A stretch of 32,429 nucleotides of DNA from Candidatus Magasanikiibacteriota bacterium (GTDB lineage: Bacteria; Patescibacteriota; Patescibacteriia; Magasanikbacterales; GWA2-37-8): positions 1 to 32,429 of the forward strand of contig JAHFHV010000009.1 in NCBI GenBank assembly GCA_023246725.1, read 5' to 3'. The notes below the pieces were generated by a model. It did not search any database. It was not told where the DNA came from and saw nothing but the letters and a program-made list of their open reading frames with translations. The translations under genes and the position numbers were made by a program. This document shows positions 14,794 to 24,457 of this stretch, piece by piece. Within the stretch, counting starts at the first letter, position 1; every line of letters begins with the position of its first letter.

Positions 14794-16785
14794 TCAATCC
14801 GTCGTCCCCTTCAGCTCCGGAAGCTTAATTTCCGATACCGGTTCGCCATTTACTTTCATAAGCCTGAAAATGCCCCCGCTGGTTGAAAACGGAAATAGTA
14901 AGGCTTCTTCCGAGGTGGTTGAATCGCCGAGGAGCAAGCGCCACGGAGCTTTATCGCTCGTTACAGCAACCAGTGAAGCGATGCTGGTACCGAGATTAAA
15001 ATCCACTAATGCTTGTTCAACGCGCTGGCCGCGTCGTGTTATTAGTACAGTTTGCTCGCTGGCGTTAGCTCCCAGGCTCACGTGGCCGCTCCTCACGGCT
15101 TCTACACTCGCCCCGCTTAAGGCGGCAATGGCAACAATTTGGGCGGCGGTTCCGTCCCATGGGCTTTGTTTAACTTGGAGCCTCTTGCCAACCATTTGTG
15201 CGGTAATTAAAGCGCCATCATATCGGCCGAGCGTCCAATTGTCAATGGCTCCGGCGAATTTGACTGTTTTGACTATTTCACCACGTTCATTAAATACCGT
15301 AAAAATGGTCTGCTTTTTCTTTGGATAAAATATTTCCACCACAAACCGCCCCGGAATACTGGGGCTGGCGCTAACGTGGAAACGCTTAACTACCACATCG
15401 CTCCTGGCTGGCAGTTCCAAAGAAAATTCATTAATAAATTCACCCGCATCTTTATACAGGCGCAGGTAATAAAAAGACCGGCGCGCCACCAGCACGGCCA
15501 GCTGGCTTTTACTGCCGCTATTCGGATTATAGACCGAAAGAGCGCGAATTTTCTCTCCGGGAAGATCGGTAACTGTTTCCACGGCGCGCGAATCAAAGTT
15601 TAACCGTTTAATAGTGGAAGATGAAAAAAAGTAATAATACCCGCCCGCCTTGCCGGGAGCTTTAAGGCTGGCGGCCACGGCCACCGCCTTCCCCACATTA
15701 AGCCGACCGTGTCCCAGCTTGCCTTGAAAAGCTAAATTCTGAAGATCTACCGGGTCGGCGGTGTTGAGCAAGGTTTCCTTTAATTTTTCGGGTCCCCATT
15801 CGGCGTGGATGGATTTTAAAAGCGCCGCCGCGCCCGCAACCAGTGGCGCCGAAAACGACGTCCCTTTCCACGGGCCGCCAAAGGCCTTCTGATAGCCGTA
15901 TTGCGGGGCATAGCGTTCCGTGCTAAAAATTTTTTCGCCCGGCGCTACCATGTCTAAACATTTTCCATAATCGCTAAAACCGCTCAAACCATCGGCTTGG
16001 TTGACTGATCCAACCGTGAGCAGCCAATTTACCGAATCGCTCTGGTCGTAACAAGCCGGATACAGCGGTCGCTGGTCTAGATCTCCTGAAACATCGCGGC
16101 TATGATTGCCGCCGGCCACCACTATCAACACTCCCTTTTCATAAGCCGACTTGAGGTGCTCGCGCAACGTGTTATCATTCACATCACCCACAAAACTCAT
16201 GCTGATAATATCGGCGCCATTTTGCGCCGCGTAATCAACCGCTTTAATCACCTGGTCGTACTCGCCTTCACCGCTACTGGCAATGGCGCGCAGAGGCATC
16301 AGTTTAACGTGCCAATTAAGACCAACACCGCCGACGTTATTTTGCGCCGCGGCGCCAATCAGCCCCGCGATAATGGTGCCGTGCCGCACGGCTTCAGGAT
16401 CATCCCCGGCCTCAAAAACCGAGGTACGCGCGTCATTATTGTTACCAATAAAATTCCAGCCTTGGATATCATCAACATAACCGTTATGGTCGTCATCAAT
16501 GGCGTTGCCCGCAATTTCATACGGATTGGTCCAAATGTTATCACGCAAATCATCATGCCAGGTATCGGCGCCCGTATCAATAATCGCTACGGTCACGTCA
16601 GTTGAACCGGTAGTAAAGTCCCAAGCCGCCGGGGCCCCAATTTGTTGCCACATACTTTGCTGATTTAGATACTCCGGATCGCTGGGAACTTTGGCGAGAG
16701 CGGGCGAAACCATGGTAAGCAAAAAACTAGCCGTCAGGCTTATCAGGGTTGCTTTTTTAATTAAATTTTGGTACGCTACTGGCAT
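14794..16785 (-). CDS. Secreted subtilisin-like serine peptidase (S8)
   Basis: 663 aa. Signal peptide with a basic start (LIKKA), hydrophobic core and SPALA cleavage site near residue 31. The catalytic triad is complete: Asp70 in VAIIDTGAD, His135 in RHGTIIAG and Ser310 in GTSFSAPLVAG; Asn227 (AGGN) is the oxyanion residue. An Asp-rich insertion at 96-105 looks like a calcium loop. Residues about 380-663 are beta-rich with no membrane anchor and may form a propeller-like or binding domain. It probably acts on surface or environmental proteins. Divergent from the sugar-transferase gene across 45 bp. Confidence 0.92.
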   Translation of the reverse strand: MPVAYQNLIKKATLISLTASFLLTMVSPALAKVPSDPEYLNQQSMWQQIGAPAAWDFTTGSTDVTVAIIDTGADTWHDDLRDNIWTNPYEIAGNAIDDDHNGYVDDIQGWNFIGNNNDARTSVFEAGDDPEAVRHGTIIAGLIGAAAQNNVGGVGLNWHVKLMPLRAIASSGEGEYDQVIKAVDYAAQNGADIISMSFVGDVNDNTLREHLKSAYEKGVLIVVAGGNHSRDVSGDLDQRPLYPACYDQSDSVNWLLTVGSVNQADGLSGFSDYGKCLDMVAPGEKIFSTERYAPQYGYQKAFGGPWKGTSFSAPLVAGAAALLKSIHAEWGPEKLKETLLNTADPVDLQNLAFQGKLGHGRLNVGKAVAVAASLKAPGKAGGYYYFFSSSTIKRLNFDSRAVETVTDLPGEKIRALSVYNPNSGSKSQLAVLVARRSFYYLRLYKDAGEFINEFSLELPARSDVVVKRFHVSASPSIPGRFVVEIFYPKKKQTIFTVFNERGEIVKTVKFAGAIDNWTLGRYDGALITAQMVGKRLQVKQSPWDGTAAQIVAIAALSGASVEAVRSGHVSLGANASEQTVLITRRGQRVEQALVDFNLGTSIASLVAVTSDKAPWRLLLGDSTTSEEALLFPFSTSGGIFRLMKVNGEPVSEIKLPELKGTTD

Positions 16786-16830
16786 AAAAATATTTCGGGA
16801 TGATAACGTTGATTATGATTACAAAATAAT

Positions 16831-18216
16831 ATGTACCGTTTTCGTCAACTAATTCTTCTCGGCGGCGATGGGGCCATGCTTACGCTGGGGTTATTTGCCG
16901 CCCTCGCGGCCCGTTACGGTCGCTGGCCGGGAGATGAATTTTGGCTACTCCTGCCAACGTTTACTATGTTATTTGGAGTGGCTCCGGTGGTGGCTTTTAT
17001 TATCGGCCTGTATGATTTGACGCGGGCAAAAAACTCCTGGAGTTTTTTTCAAAAAATAATTCTGGCGACCGCGGCCTGGACGGCGCTCGGAATTATCTAT
17101 TTTTATTTGCGCCCGCCCATTTACGTTCGCCCGGGCCACGCCATTACCCCCAAAACTATTTTGCTCTTAACCGCTCTGTTTGGATTTGGCGCGATTGCCC
17201 TGTGGCGCTATCTTCATAACCGGTTCTTAAGCTTTGTCTTGTGGCAACAAACCGTGGTATTCGCCGGCATTAACCCGGAAAGCCTGGAACTTATCTCCCT
17301 AATTGAGCGCGAACCAGGACTTGGTTTTGTGACTGGCGGCGTAGTCAATCAAACAGCTGATTCTATAGTGGACCTGCCCACCCGCTCAACACTCTTGGAA
17401 TTGACGCAAGCGCTCTCGCCAAAAGAAATTAACGTCATTGCCCTAAGTCCCTCCGCCGCCAAAGAGCCGCTCCTCCTGAAAGAATTATACAACCAGCTCT
17501 TTCGGCACATTGAAATTATTGATCTGACGAGTTTTTACGAAAAAATTACCGGACGAATTCCACCCTTTACCTTTTCCGAAAGCTGGTTTTTGGCCAACCT
17601 GCGCGAGCAGGAGAAAAAAATGTACGATCGTTTTCGAATTTTAGTTGATTATATACTGGCGTTTTTCATGGGGTTGGTTTGCGCCTGCCTTTTTCCTTTC
17701 ATCGCGCTCTTAATTAAACTCGACTCACGAGGCGCGATTTTTTTCCGTCAAACCAGGGTGGGCAGAAACGGCCGCTTATTTACCATTTATAAATTCCGTA
17801 CCATGCAATCACTAACCAAAGAAGGCAGCGCGGAATTAGCCGGCCCTCGGTTCGCTTCCGTTAATGACGCCCGGATCACGCGCGTTGGCCAATTTCTCCG
17901 TAAAACCCGGCTGGATGAACTACCGCAATGTTTTAATATTCTTAAAGGTGAGATGTCCTTAATTGGCCCGCGGCCGGAACGCCCCGAGTTTGTGGACAAA
18001 CTAACCGCCGAAATGCCCTTCTATTCTCTCCGTCACTTATTAAAACCCGGACTCACCGGTTGGGCGCAAATCCACCGGTCTTACTATGGCAATATTGAGG
18101 AAAATCTGTTTAAACTCCAGTACGACCTGTTCTATCTAAAAAATCGCGGCTTCATTTTAGACTGCGTCATTATCCTCCGAACTATTAACACATTGTTAAG
18201 ATTCGCCGGACGGTAA
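16831..18216 (+). CDS. Polyprenyl-phosphate sugar-1-phosphate transferase (initiating enzyme)
   Basis: 461 aa. Four N-terminal membrane helices, a soluble nucleotide-binding-like region (about 145-265), a further hydrophobic helix (about 272-297) and the C-terminal bacterial sugar transferase domain: FFRQTRVGRNG, YKFRTMQ, RLDELPQCFNILKGEMSLIGPRPE and LKPGLTGWAQ. These enzymes start lipid-linked glycan synthesis by moving a sugar phosphate onto undecaprenyl phosphate at the inner membrane face. It would feed the glycosyltransferase genes at 7-14 kb. It ends at a repeat block shared with the convergent pyrG. Confidence 0.92.
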   Translation: MYRFRQLILLGGDGAMLTLGLFAALAARYGRWPGDEFWLLLPTFTMLFGVAPVVAFIIGLYDLTRAKNSWSFFQKIILATAAWTALGIIYFYLRPPIYVRPGHAITPKTILLLTALFGFGAIALWRYLHNRFLSFVLWQQTVVFAGINPESLELISLIEREPGLGFVTGGVVNQTADSIVDLPTRSTLLELTQALSPKEINVIALSPSAAKEPLLLKELYNQLFRHIEIIDLTSFYEKITGRIPPFTFSESWFLANLREQEKKMYDRFRILVDYILAFFMGLVCACLFPFIALLIKLDSRGAIFFRQTRVGRNGRLFTIYKFRTMQSLTKEGSAELAGPRFASVNDARITRVGQFLRKTRLDELPQCFNILKGEMSLIGPRPERPEFVDKLTAEMPFYSLRHLLKPGLTGWAQIHRSYYGNIEENLFKLQYDLFYLKNRGFILDCVIILRTINTLLRFAGR

Positions 18217-18416
18217 CGCTTCCCCGCTGTGAGCGGGGGCGTTGGTCTCCCCTCCTTTCCAAGGAGGGGCGGACGCCTCGCGGCGGCCGGGGAGGTTTGC
18301 CGTCCCTTGTGCAACCGTGAGCCAACCGTTGTCACGTATGCGTAATGGACGGCAAACCCCTCTTTCGTCTCCCCTTGGAAAGGGGAGAAAACGACGCAAC
18401 GAGTCTCACACTCCCA
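18217..18416. repeat. Compound inverted repeat between convergent genes
   Basis: GGTTTGCCGTCC (18294-18305) is the exact reverse complement of 18347-18358. Outside it, the left block contains CCCCTCCTTTCCAAGGAGGGG and the right block CTCCCCTTGGAAAGGGGAG. A short CCCCGCTGTGAGCGGGG hairpin follows the sugar-transferase stop and may help to end transcription. No gene is seen here. Confidence 0.75.
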
Positions 18417-20063
18417 CTACACCCTCAATGGGGGATCCGTGCGCAATGCCGCTTTAACGAGCCCCACAAACAAAGGGTGCGGATCAAGCGGACGAGAATT
18501 AAACTCCGGATGAAACTGTGTGCCCACAAAATATGGGTGCCCTTTTAATTCCACAATCTCCACTAAATCGGTCTCCGGATTAACTCCGGCCACCTGGAGC
18601 CCGGCCGCTTCCATTTGCGTTCTAAATTCATTATTGAATTCATAGCGGTGCCGGTGGCGTTCGCTGATTTCATCGGCCTTATATAATTTATGCGCTAAAC
18701 TGCCCTTTTTTAAAAGACACCGATAGGCGCCGAGGCGCATGGTGCCGCCGTAGCGATTATCGGCAATATTTTTGGCTTGAGTGGTATTAACATTAATAAC
18801 CAAATACGGGCTGTCGGGTTTACACTCTACGGTGTGGGCGCCGGTAAGCCCTAAAATATTCCGGGCAAACTCAATGCTGGCCAGTTGCATGCCGTAACAA
18901 AGGCCAAGATACGGAATATGGCGTTCCCTGGCAAAGCGAATGGCGAGCATTATCCCCTCAATGCCGCGCGTCCCAAATCCGCCGGGCACAATCACGCCGT
19001 CAAAATGGCTTAACTCATGCACCGCTTGCGGATTTTGTTCATACGTTTCGGAATCAATCCACGTTAATTCCGGTTTCGCTCCCTGGCTATAGGCGGCGTG
19101 TTTAATCGCTTCAATTACCGAAATGTAAGAATCCGAAAGCGTGTACTGGCCGGTGCCAAAATATTTACCCACCACCGCGATTTTAACTGCGCGCTTGGCA
19201 GTATGGACGCTTTTGACAAAGCTGTCCCAGGCGCTCCGGGGTTTCTTTTTAAGCCGGAGGTGGAGCCGCTTAGCTAAAAGCTGGCTAAACTGCTGGCGTT
19301 CAAACACCGCCGGCACATCGTAAATATTCTCCACATCCGGGGCTGATATCACATCATCCTGGCTCCGGAGCCAGCAGAAATAGGCCAGCTTTTCGCGCCG
19401 CGGCTTATCTAATTCTTCCCGCCCGCGGGCAATAATAAAATCTGGTTGAATGCCGCTGTTGTTAAGGGCGCGGGCCGCGTGCTGGGTAGGTTTGGTTTTC
19501 ATCTCTCCCAAATGTCCGGGCACCGGCAAGTAACTCACTAGCACAAACACCACGTCATCCGGGTTATCCAGCTTCATCATGCGCGCCGCTTCCAAAAATA
19601 AAATATTTTCATATTCACCCACCGTGCCGCCCACTTCTATAATCATTACCTCGGCCTGGCTATGGTCGGCCGCTTTTTTAATTCTATCAACTACTTCTAG
19701 TGGAATATGCGGCACTACCTGCACGCAGTGGCCTTTATATTTCATGCCGCGTTCTTTTTGAATCACACTCAAATACACCCGTCCGGTTGTCATGTAATTG
19801 AGCGACGTAACATCGGTATTTAAAAACCGCTCGTAATTGCCAATATCCTGGTCGGTCTCGTCGCCGTCTTCGGTCACAAACACTTCGCCGTGTTCCACCG
19901 GGTTCATGGTACCAGCGTCCACGTTAATATACGGGTCAATCTTCATGGCCGAAACCCGTAAGCCCCGGTCAATTAAAATGCGGCCAATGGAACCAACCGC
20001 GATGCCTTTGCCCACTCCGCTTAACACTCCGCCCACCACAAAAATATATTTGGTCTTGGCCAT
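18417..20063 (-). CDS. pyrG: CTP synthase
   Basis: 548 aa, normal length. Makes CTP from UTP, ATP and glutamine. The N-terminal synthetase domain starts KYIFVVGGVLSGVGKG (P-loop-like) and contains KIDPYINVD and HGEVFVTEDGDETD. The C-terminal glutamine amidotransferase has PGGFGTRG, the nucleophile in GLCYGMQ and His-Pro-Glu in FHPEFNSRP. The ATG at 20063 is the only sensible start, with no strong Shine-Dalgarno site. It follows rplI by 11 bp and is probably cotranscribed with it. Confidence 0.98.
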   Translation of the reverse strand: MAKTKYIFVVGGVLSGVGKGIAVGSIGRILIDRGLRVSAMKIDPYINVDAGTMNPVEHGEVFVTEDGDETDQDIGNYERFLNTDVTSLNYMTTGRVYLSVIQKERGMKYKGHCVQVVPHIPLEVVDRIKKAADHSQAEVMIIEVGGTVGEYENILFLEAARMMKLDNPDDVVFVLVSYLPVPGHLGEMKTKPTQHAARALNNSGIQPDFIIARGREELDKPRREKLAYFCWLRSQDDVISAPDVENIYDVPAVFERQQFSQLLAKRLHLRLKKKPRSAWDSFVKSVHTAKRAVKIAVVGKYFGTGQYTLSDSYISVIEAIKHAAYSQGAKPELTWIDSETYEQNPQAVHELSHFDGVIVPGGFGTRGIEGIMLAIRFARERHIPYLGLCYGMQLASIEFARNILGLTGAHTVECKPDSPYLVINVNTTQAKNIADNRYGGTMRLGAYRCLLKKGSLAHKLYKADEISERHRHRYEFNNEFRTQMEAAGLQVAGVNPETDLVEIVELKGHPYFVGTQFHPEFNSRPLDPHPLFVGLVKAALRTDPPLRV

Positions 20064-20074
20064 ACGTTCAAAAA

Positions 20075-20515
20075 TTATTCATTGGTGATTATAGCGGAAA
20101 TCTCCGCTTCCAGCCCATGCCTAAATTTTATTTTTATGGGAAATGTTCCTAACTGTTTAAACGGTTTCATGATGAGCTGATCGGCGGTTACTAAAAATCC
20201 CAATTTAGCAAGCGCCGCAACTACCTTTTCTTTCGTCACCGCCGCGTAGAGCGCCTGCTCGGGGTTGGCCTTGGCTTTTATTTCAACCTCATAGCCGTCC
20301 AGCTTTTCGGCTAAGCGCTGTTGGCTAACCAAATCATCTTTCGCCGCCTTAACCACTTGGCGCTGGCGGGTTGTCACCTCGGCTAAACTTTTTTCGGAAG
20401 CTTGCACCGCTAAATGTTTGGGAAACAAAAAATTGCGGGCGTAGCCGTCGGCCACGTCTTTAATTTCATCAATTTTGCCAAACCCTTTAACCGTCTGCAG
20501 TAAAATCACTTTCAT
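20075..20515 (-). CDS. rplI: Large ribosomal subunit protein bL9
   Basis: 146 aa from the ATG at 20515, where the protein has the universal start MKVILLQ; an upstream GTG at 20524 would add three residues. The signature [13 protein letters not shown] is present, followed by the long connecting helix and a C-terminal domain. bL9 binds 23S rRNA at the L1-stalk side. Some CPR groups lack bL9, so its presence helps to place the lineage. Confidence 0.96.
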   Translation of the reverse strand: MKVILLQTVKGFGKIDEIKDVADGYARNFLFPKHLAVQASEKSLAEVTTRQRQVVKAAKDDLVSQQRLAEKLDGYEVEIKAKANPEQALYAAVTKEKVVAALAKLGFLVTADQLIMKPFKQLGTFPIKIKFRHGLEAEISAIITNE

Positions 20516-20551
20516 ACTCGCCACTTGCTTTTTATCTTATATTCAAGTAGC

Positions 20552-20580
20552 ATTATACTACATTATAGAAGATAAGGCAA
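20552..20580 (-). promoter_or_regulatory. Sigma-70-type promoter of rplI-pyrG
   Basis: The minus strand has TTGCCT (20575-20580) and TATAAT (20552-20557), spaced by exactly 17 bp. A second TATAAT lies 10 bp upstream within the spacer. The leader would be about 30 nt. Confidence 0.65.
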
Positions 20581-20588
20581 CTTAATCG

Positions 20589-20705
20589 CTTAACCAAATT
20601 GCTACATTGTTACATGGCTACATTGTTAAACCGCGACCCCAGCTACCCTATGATTAGAAAAAATAAGGGCAGATTAGCAATGTAACAATTTAACAATATA
20701 ACAAA
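20589..20705. repeat. A/T-rich inverted repeat of TAACAATG units
   Basis: The left side has GCTACATTGTTACATGG and CTACATTGTTAAAC; the right side has GCAATGTAACAATTTAAC and AATATAACAA. They can form a long imperfect stem just upstream of era. Same family as 10950-11031. Confidence 0.7.
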
Positions 20706-20713
20706 GAAACTGC

Positions 20714-21610
20714 ATGCCAAACACATCGAATGGCGAAACTAAATCAACCGCCTCCCAGCAATTTAAAAGCGGACTAATAACGCTGGTCGGCCGTTCCAAC
20801 GTCGGCAAATCAACTTTGCTGAACGCGCTCGTTGGCACTAAAATCGCGGCGGTGACGGATAAGCCCCAAACCACCCGCGCCATCATTCACGGGGTTTTGA
20901 ATCATCCCGAAGGCCAAGCCGTGTTTGTAGATACCCCGGGCGTGTTTAAAGAACACCGCGGCCACTTAAGCGGGCCGCTCCTGGAACGCGTCCACGAAGC
21001 CCTGCAAGACATTGATATGGTGCTCTACGTGGTTGACCCCGGGAAGCCGCTCGGTGCGGAGGAGCGCTATACCTTGTCGCTTCTCCGGAATTTAACCCAG
21101 CCAAAAATTTTGGTAATTAATAAAACCGACGTGCCCGAGGCCGAGCGCGCCTACCTAGATGAATACCGCGCCTTAAACGATGATTTTATTGCCACGTTTG
21201 AAATTTCCGCCCTGCGGCGCCGGCATCTTCAGCCGCTGATTGAGAAAGTATTTGCACTGCTCCCCGCGGGTGAAGCTTTGTACCCGCCGGATCAATTAAC
21301 TAACATTGATAAAAATTTTTGGATCGCGGAATTAATTCGCGAGAAGATATTTTTAGCGCTGCGCAAAGAAGTGCCTTACACCACGCATGTGGAAGTTACG
21401 AACGTGGAGAACAGGCCCGATCTTACGCTGATTAACGCCACCATTTTTACCTTTGATCGCCGTTACAAACAAATGATTATTGGCAAAGGCGGCCGGGCCA
21501 TTAAAGAAATTGGCATCGCGGCCAGAAAAGAATTGGAACAAGCCACCAACCAGAAGGTGTTTTTGGAATTGGAAGTAGAAACCGATAAACATTGGATGGA
21601 ACGGGTGTAA
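20714..21610 (+). CDS. era: GTPase Era
   Basis: 298 aa. GTPase needed for 16S rRNA maturation and 30S assembly. G1 is GRSNVGKST (26-34; the usual Pro is Ser), the switch-I region is DKPQTTR, G3 is DTPG, and G4 is NKTD. The C-terminal KH domain carries GKGGRAIKEIG, which binds the 3' end of 16S rRNA. The stop lies 7 bp from that of the convergent S41 peptidase gene. Confidence 0.97.
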   Translation: MPNTSNGETKSTASQQFKSGLITLVGRSNVGKSTLLNALVGTKIAAVTDKPQTTRAIIHGVLNHPEGQAVFVDTPGVFKEHRGHLSGPLLERVHEALQDIDMVLYVVDPGKPLGAEERYTLSLLRNLTQPKILVINKTDVPEAERAYLDEYRALNDDFIATFEISALRRRHLQPLIEKVFALLPAGEALYPPDQLTNIDKNFWIAELIREKIFLALRKEVPYTTHVEVTNVENRPDLTLINATIFTFDRRYKQMIIGKGGRAIKEIGIAARKELEQATNQKVFLELEVETDKHWMERV

Positions 21611-21617
21611 AAATTTT

Positions 21618-22862
21618 TTACTTCTTCAAAATCTCCAAAGCTTTATCTATCATCACATCTTGCCCCACTGCCTCTTTTTCAAAATCTTCTGGCACTTCCA
21701 CGTCCGGCGTAATCCCCTTTTCGTTAATATTTTTGCCTTTGGGGGTCAGCCACTCGGCTACGGTAATTTTAATAGCCGAACCATCCGGCAACTGTTCAAA
21801 ATCCTGCACCGACCCTTTGCCAAAACTTTTCTCGCCCACTACGGTAGCCAGGCCATAATCTTGGAGCGCGCCAGCCAAAATCTCGGACGCCGAAGCCGAG
21901 CCGCCATTTTGAAGCACTACGGTTTTATAGCCTTTCAGCCGATGCGAGCCTTCAGTCTCATGCGTATTCTCGCGGCCATCACTAAATCGCTCACTAACGA
22001 TTGTCCCGGTCTGAATCCACTCGCTGGCCAAGGCCACGGCCGCGTCCAGGTATCCGCCGGGGTTATTGCGCAGATCAATAATCAAACCGCGCGCGTGGTT
22101 AGCTTCAATAAGCGCTAACGCTTGCCGAAATTCCGGAATGCTATTTTCGTTAAATTGCATAATGCGCAGGTAGGCGATGTTGCCTGGCTTTAGGGAAAAA
22201 GTTATGGCCGGCACGTTAATGGTGGCGCGGGTAATCGTCACGTCAAATGGCTTTACGACGCGATCCCGACCAATCGCGAGCGTGGTGGTGGTGCCAGCTG
22301 GCCCGCGAATTTTACCAACCGCGGTATTCACATCCATCCCCACGGTTATCAGTTTATCAATTGCTAAAATTTTATCGCCCGGGCGCAGCCCCGCTTTTGC
22401 GGCTGGAGAGCTGGCCAGCGGCGCTATAACCATAAGCTGGTTTTGCTTAATGCCAATTTCGGCGCCAATGCCACTTAATTCCCCGGACAAACTTTTATTA
22501 AATTCTTCAGCCGGCTTAGGCGGGAAATAAACAGAATACGGGTCGCCCAGGCCATACACCATGCCCTGCATTGCGCCATAAAACAAATCGGCGTCTTTCA
22601 CTGGCTGTTTGACGTATTTAGATTTAATTTTATCCCACACGTCCCAAAATTGATCAAATTCAACACTGTCCGAATGATTAACCGAGCGATTAAAATTAAT
22701 TACCTGCGTAATCGGAGTTGAGGTAGAAGCACTATTTCCGGCTCCGCCGGAATTTCTGCCCACCAGAACGCCGACGCCAAAAGCGCAGATAATTAAAACA
22801 ATCCCCACATATGATACAATATAACGCGTGGCGCGGGTTTTATTTGGGGAAAATGAGTCCAT
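21618..22862 (-). CDS. S41-family C-terminal processing peptidase (CtpA/Prc type)
   Basis: 414 aa. An N-terminal membrane helix (about 14-36) anchors it; the rest is outside. The PDZ domain covers about 130-205 (IGIKQNQLMVIAPLASSPA). The S41 core has IDLRNNPGGYLD, the Ser loop GGSASASEIL (about 320-329) and the catalytic Lys349 in SFGKGSVQ. Such enzymes trim C-termini of envelope proteins or degrade misfolded ones. No visible partner nearby. Confidence 0.94.
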   Translation of the reverse strand: MDSFSPNKTRATRYIVSYVGIVLIICAFGVGVLVGRNSGGAGNSASTSTPITQVINFNRSVNHSDSVEFDQFWDVWDKIKSKYVKQPVKDADLFYGAMQGMVYGLGDPYSVYFPPKPAEEFNKSLSGELSGIGAEIGIKQNQLMVIAPLASSPAAKAGLRPGDKILAIDKLITVGMDVNTAVGKIRGPAGTTTTLAIGRDRVVKPFDVTITRATINVPAITFSLKPGNIAYLRIMQFNENSIPEFRQALALIEANHARGLIIDLRNNPGGYLDAAVALASEWIQTGTIVSERFSDGRENTHETEGSHRLKGYKTVVLQNGGSASASEILAGALQDYGLATVVGEKSFGKGSVQDFEQLPDGSAIKITVAEWLTPKGKNINEKGITPDVEVPEDFEKEAVGQDVMIDKALEILKK

Positions 22863-22970
22863 ACTAGAAAAAGATATTTAAAAGATACTGAAGAAATACT
22901 AAGAAGATATTATATACTCGTAAAATATTTTCTTAATATCTGTTTAATATTTGCTCAATATTTTTATTTT
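22863..22970. repeat. A/T-rich imperfect inverted repeat
   Basis: The left side contains GATATTTAAAAGATACTG and AAGAAGATATTA; the right side contains TCTTAATATCTGTTTAATA and TTGCTCAATATTTTT. These read as loose reverse complements of AGATATT units. It separates the murA stop from the S41 gene start. Confidence 0.5.
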
Positions 22971-24275
22971 TTAATCTTTCACAATCTCAATCTCCGCCCC
23001 GGCTTTATTTAAAAGCGCGTAGATATTTTCGTACCCTCTATCAATCACTTCAATATTGCTGAGGGTAGATGTGCCTTTGGCCGCCAACATGGTAATGAGG
23101 AGATTAACCGCCGGGCGCAGGGCCGGCGGGCATTCCAGGTTGGCTGGCGCAAAACGCGCCTGGCCCTCCACCCATAACCGGTGCGGATCGAGGAGCGTAA
23201 CCTTAACACCGAGTTTTTGCAGATCTAAACTATACACGGCGCGGTTTTCGTAGGCCCAGTCGTGCACCATGGTGCGGCCCTTGGCCGCAGCCAAAATGGG
23301 AATAAACAAAACTAAATTATCAATATTCAGACCCGGAAACGGCCGCCCATAAATTTTATCCGGCAGGGCTTTAAGCCTGCTCGGAAATATCTCAATGTCA
23401 GCAATCTGGAATTTGCCATTCTTAGATTGGCGTTTCTGATGCAAGATGTATTTTTGCCCCATCACTTCCAGCTTGCACAATTCAAGTTCCAAAAATTGCA
23501 AGGGGCAATTAGTAATGGTGAGGTGCGACCCGGTGACAATCGCCGCCGCGATAAAGGTCATAGCGGCAATTGGGTCCGGCATTATGGGGTAATTTTTAAG
23601 CGGTCGCAGGCGTTTAACGCCAGTAATGGTTAGGGTGGTGGACCCGATTCCAGAAATTTTAGCGCCCGCCTTTTGTAAAAAATAACACAAATCCTGCACC
23701 TGGTAATTAGCCGAAGCCATTGATATGGTAGTTACTCCAGACGCCAGGACTGCCGCCATAATGGCGTTCTCCGTGGTCATGTCGCCTGATTCATACATGA
23801 CAATGGGGGCGGCTTGGAGCGATGAATTACGAACAGAATAGAAGCCAGCGTGCGATGTAACGTGTACGCCCAATTTCTCTAAAGCATAAAAATGAGGACG
23901 CACCGTGCGCTCCCCCAGGTGGCAGCCGCCGGATTTAGAAATTTTGTAAGTCTTTTCCCTGGCCGCCAGCGCCCCCCATAAAAGCAGCGAGGTGCGAATG
24001 CTCTTGGCCACTTTAGAATTAATCTTGGCAAGATTCAGACGCCCGGAAGCATCAACCATAACTCGGCCATTAGCTTGACGGGCCACTGTCGCGCCAATGC
24101 TTTCCAATAAACTTAAAGCTTGGTCCACGTCGTCAATTTCCGGAACATCAACCAAAGTGGTTGGGCCCTTAATCATCAGGCAGGCAAATAAAATCGCCAT
24201 GGCCGAATTTTTATTGGGCTGGGTGGCAACTGACCCGTGCAATTTTTTACCGCCGTGTATTACTACGTGGGACAT
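22971..24275 (-). CDS. murA: UDP-N-acetylglucosamine 1-carboxyvinyltransferase
   Basis: 434 aa, normal length. The first committed step of peptidoglycan synthesis: transfer of enolpyruvate from PEP to UDP-GlcNAc. The N-terminal GGKKLHGSV and the N-K-N substrate Lys (Lys22) are present. The active-site loop SGGCHLGERTV carries Cys118, the residue modified by fosfomycin in sensitive enzymes. Later motifs such as MPDPIAAMTFIAAA and RAVYSLDLQKLGV fit the two-domain EPT fold. It has its own promoter. Confidence 0.95.
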   Translation of the reverse strand: MSHVVIHGGKKLHGSVATQPNKNSAMAILFACLMIKGPTTLVDVPEIDDVDQALSLLESIGATVARQANGRVMVDASGRLNLAKINSKVAKSIRTSLLLWGALAAREKTYKISKSGGCHLGERTVRPHFYALEKLGVHVTSHAGFYSVRNSSLQAAPIVMYESGDMTTENAIMAAVLASGVTTISMASANYQVQDLCYFLQKAGAKISGIGSTTLTITGVKRLRPLKNYPIMPDPIAAMTFIAAAIVTGSHLTITNCPLQFLELELCKLEVMGQKYILHQKRQSKNGKFQIADIEIFPSRLKALPDKIYGRPFPGLNIDNLVLFIPILAAAKGRTMVHDWAYENRAVYSLDLQKLGVKVTLLDPHRLWVEGQARFAPANLECPPALRPAVNLLITMLAAKGTSTLSNIEVIDRGYENIYALLNKAGAEIEIVKD

Positions 24276-24321
24276 ACGTGGGAGAGGGCTTTGACTAATC
24301 GGAAATTTTCAATTACTATTA

Positions 24322-24350
24322 AGTATACCTGAAAAGAAACTTTCTGACAA
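24322..24350 (-). promoter_or_regulatory. Sigma-70-type promoter of murA
   Basis: The minus strand has TTGTCA (24345-24350) and TATACT (24322-24327) with exactly 17 bp between. The expected start is near 24315, giving a leader of about 40 nt. Confidence 0.7.
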
Positions 24351-24389
24351 CCAATGGAACCCGCGCAATCATCACCCACTAATCTGCCT

Positions 24390-24421
24390 GCCCGCAATGC
24401 GCGCGCAAGCGCGGCAGGGGG
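24390..24421. repeat. GC-rich short palindrome
   Basis: CTGCCTGCCCGC followed by GCGCGCGCAAGCGCGGCAGG can fold into a GC-rich hairpin in the 170-bp gap between murA and the PEGA-domain gene. Confidence 0.45.
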
Positions 24422-24457
24422 GTCTAAATCTTCACTTAAATCTCTTTGAATCCGTAT

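Noticed and set aside
16786-16830. Divergent promoters between the subtilase and the sugar-transferase genes
   Set aside because: The 45-bp gap is A/T-rich, but no pair of boxes with acceptable spacing could be found on either strand.
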